IMG/VR virus record: IMGVR_UViG_3300008111_000121
Location: 1-51,179 of that record
From: a virus
DNA: 51,179 bases
Direction: 5' to 3' (one strand)
Shown one piece after another: positions 48,755-51,179 of the stretch (within the stretch, counting starts at the first letter, position 1; each line of letters opens with the position of its first letter). Under the pieces are notes generated by a model. It made no database searches. It was not told where the DNA came from and saw nothing but the letters and a program-made list of their open reading frames with translations. The position numbers and the translations under genes were made by a program.

Positions 48755-51179
48755 AGAGCAGTCTCTTGCAGATGAATTAGCTGATAGATTTAACGAGTCT
48801 CCTAATAAATTATTTAGTGATGATGGAAAGTTAGATTTTGCTCAAAGCCTAAAAGAGATGGTTAAAGAAGGTGAGATTACTGAAGCGGAGGCTGATATAA
48901 TGCGTAAGTATAAGTCAGATATACTCCCTCAAGTAGAGTCAAAAAAAATGACCGAGCAAGAAATTGCAGAAGAGAAGGAAGGTTTAATAAGAGAGATTGA
49001 AGATGCTAATGTTGATTCAAGTGGTTTGCCTACGGCAGATGAGCGTTCATTGGCAAATCAATTAAGAGACCTAATCAAAACAAAAGCAATCGACAAGCTG
49101 AACAATACAGACTTGAAGAATTTGCTTAAAGTAATTAGCAACATCAACAATAATTACTTGCCTCATTTTGCTCAGGTATTGGTAGAAAAAATGAATGCTA
49201 TCAATGAGGGAGAGAAGTTATCTTCTGCGGTAGGGAAAGCAAAACTGCCTAAACTATCTACATTGTACGCTAAGTTCAAAAATTTATTTACCGGTAAGGG
49301 TGCTACTCTTGAGTTGGTTAGAAGAAGTCCTCTTTACTATATAGACCAAGTGTTTGGTAACTTTAAAACTAAGGACATCTACAACTCACTATTGAAGAAA
49401 GCGGCTCAAGGTGAAGCAAGATTTACATCAGAACTAAAGAAGGTTCAGAATATATTAGAAAGAGCAGAAGAGAAGGTTGCTAAGTCATTTGACCTTGATG
49501 GGAATGACACATTGATGTCTAAATTCAAGATGATGACCTATATGATTCAGCTTGAGTATGATTCAAACGTAGGGGATAAACAAGTTAATCCTGCAGCTGA
49601 TTATCTTAAAGCTACAATCAAACATATTGATGAAGGCAAATCTCAATTTGGTGAGCGTGATGCAGAGATGCTACAAGACATACTTAACAAGTACGGAAAA
49701 GTTGTAGGCAAGGATGAGAATGGTAAAGACATTATTGAGATAGACAATCAGAAGCTGTACGATTCATTTAACAAAGCAGAGAAGGATGCCATTAAGGATA
49801 TTCGTGGTATCAATGAGTCATTAAGAGGTAAGGCTGAGTATACTGCAGCAATTATTCGTGGCGATAAAATCAGTCCACTAAATAACTACGTACACTTAAA
49901 CGTACTTCACGAGACTCAACCTAATGAGTTGACATCAGGCTCTGCCTTTATCACTGAGTTCAACAACTCAATGAGACCATCTACAAAGGCTAAGTCTTTG
50001 ATAGCAAGAACAGGTAAGGTTTCTCCTTTGAACTTTGATGTGTTTGCATCTGCTCAGCGTGGCGCTAAGTTTGTATTGATGGATTACAATTTAACTGAGC
50101 CAATCAGGACTGCTCGTAAGACGCTTAATCAGGCTCTTTTAAACTTGGAGGAGCAAGGAAGAATACCTAAGGAAAACAGACAGGTATTTAATGCCATAAG
50201 AGATGCGTTTGAAGAGGCTGTTGAGAATCTTTTGACCAACTCTTATATCTCAAATGCTTTCTTAGATAATGTCATTGATTACATAAACAAGCAAGGTTAC
50301 AGAGCCGTTCTCGCAGGAACAAGCAGATTTGTATCAGAGTTAAGTTCAAACATCTCGTTTGCAATTATTTCGGACCCGAGCGCATTTAAGACAGGTTACG
50401 ATAATAGAGATGTGATTATGTCTACTGATGCTCCTACTATTATGAGTAATGTAGGTAGTACTCAAACAAGTAGAATCTTCCCTACTGATACTTTATCAGG
50501 CAAGTTGATTGACACAAACGTATTGAACCAAGCGAATGGTATTAAGGGCGGTAAAGCAAAAGGATATATTGCCAATAAAATTCAACAACTATTTAACCGT
50601 ACAGGTAAAAAGTATTTGAACACTGTAGAGTTAACAGCAGATGCTTTAATATCTACACCGGATAAGATTGTAATGCGTCCTATTTGGTTTGGTTCATTTG
50701 CAAATGAGTTTAAAAAGATTACAGGCAAAGACGTAAACTTTGATAAGATTGCTGCCAACGATGAGGCTTATATGTCTCAGAACAAAGAGGCGATTGATAA
50801 GTCAAAGAACTTTGCTGACGAGCGTTCTGTGTTTACGGGTGCTTCAGATAATGCGTTTATGGGAATCCTAAAAGGAACTCCTAAACCTAATCAAAGCGGA
50901 TGGTTAAGAGCGTTTAATAACTTTAATAACTTTATGACTCGCTTCTTGATATTTGAATATGCTACTGCACGTGCAGGTATCAATGCTGCTATAGGCAATG
51001 GCTCAATGACTAAGAAGGAAGGTGCTGCATTGGTTGCTGCGGTTACCACTCGTATGATGGTATACAGCTTACTAACTCAGGCTTTAGGTAATGGTCTTAT
51101 GGGTCTATTCTTTGATGACGAGGAGGAAGAAAATGACGATACAATCCTTCAAAACATTGGTCAAGCATTTGCATCTGCA
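48723..51179 (+). CDS. giant ejection protein, C-terminal part in the shifted frame (continues past the window)
   Basis: From GTT after the A7 run the +1 frame is open for 819 codons to the right edge. VTEDILDAIAEEQSLADELA directly continues the helical region of the upstream part, and the total would exceed 2240 aa. The region has long helices (LKEMVKEGEITEAEADIMRK, EIAEEKEGLIREIEDANVDS) and a membrane-active-looking end (TRFLIFEYATARAGINAAIG ... LTQALGNGLMGLFFDDEEEE). A +1 shift or one surplus A is needed to join the parts. Confidence 0.75.

Noticed and set aside
48700-48760. Programmed -1 frameshift at the A-run of the giant gene
   Set aside because: The -1 frame closes within about 20 codons; only +1 gives the long frame, which fits a surplus A in a homopolymer better.
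1-51179. CRISPR arrays, insertion sequences, integrase or attachment sites
   Set aside because: No regularly spaced repeats, transposase, integrase or RNA gene with a flanking direct repeat was seen.

Overview
The window is a piece of the genome of a tailed, probably short-tailed (podovirus-type) phage of a Bacteroidota host, most likely a flavobacterium. The phage assignment rests on a complete morphogenesis block: TerL, portal, scaffold-like protein, major capsid protein, tail tubes A and B, internal core proteins, tail fibres and a lysis cassette. The host assignment is inference. It rests on AT-rich DNA, TAnnTTTG promoter elements, start codons that almost never follow a Shine-Dalgarno site but often follow an A-rich leader ending in (A)TCAAATG, and flavobacterial-style lipoproteins.

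Layout. Positions 1-3211 are an operon on the minus strand: small unknown proteins, a zinc-knuckle-like protein, a one-helix membrane peptide, an amidoligase-like enzyme and a 216-aa protein at its head. Two intercistronic gaps of this operon each carry a complete type III hammerhead ribozyme, at 1166-1216 and 1535-1587. Their stems covary and each is preceded by a strong hairpin. Positions 3212-3721 are a noncoding control region with operator-like repeats and a purine-rich GC island. After one small gene comes a second noncoding region (about 4040-4500) with a cluster of ATGTCGA boxes. Next is a groEL-groES chaperonin module, followed by a winged-helix regulator on the minus strand that diverges from the late genes.

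From 7233 to the right edge everything reads on the plus strand. First come about a dozen very small, mostly lysine-rich proteins. Then comes a lysis cassette (membrane/coiled-coil proteins, two lipoproteins, a two-helix holin-like protein, an M15 peptidase) interrupted by a GIY-YIG homing endonuclease. Next are a mini-fibre and two giant tail fibres, the second ending in an S74 auto-chaperone. Small conserved genes including a 2OG-Fe(II) oxygenase-like protein follow, then TerL, portal, scaffold, capsid, connector and tail-tube genes. A GNAT-like protein and two core proteins come next, and last a giant ejection protein with two HExxH motifs that runs off the window. From the portal on, the order parallels T7 genes 8 to 16.

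Two genes are broken by a single-base shift: the capsid gene near 31010-31025 and the giant ejection gene at an A7 run at 48716-48722. Both look like an indel or an assembly error rather than recoding. A 16-bp near-palindrome, GTGTCTTCAAAGACAC, occurs seven times exactly and once as a variant, always in the same orientation relative to transcription. It lies in 3' untranslated regions and also inside three genes. The tandem hammerheads and this dispersed element are the most unusual content of the window.
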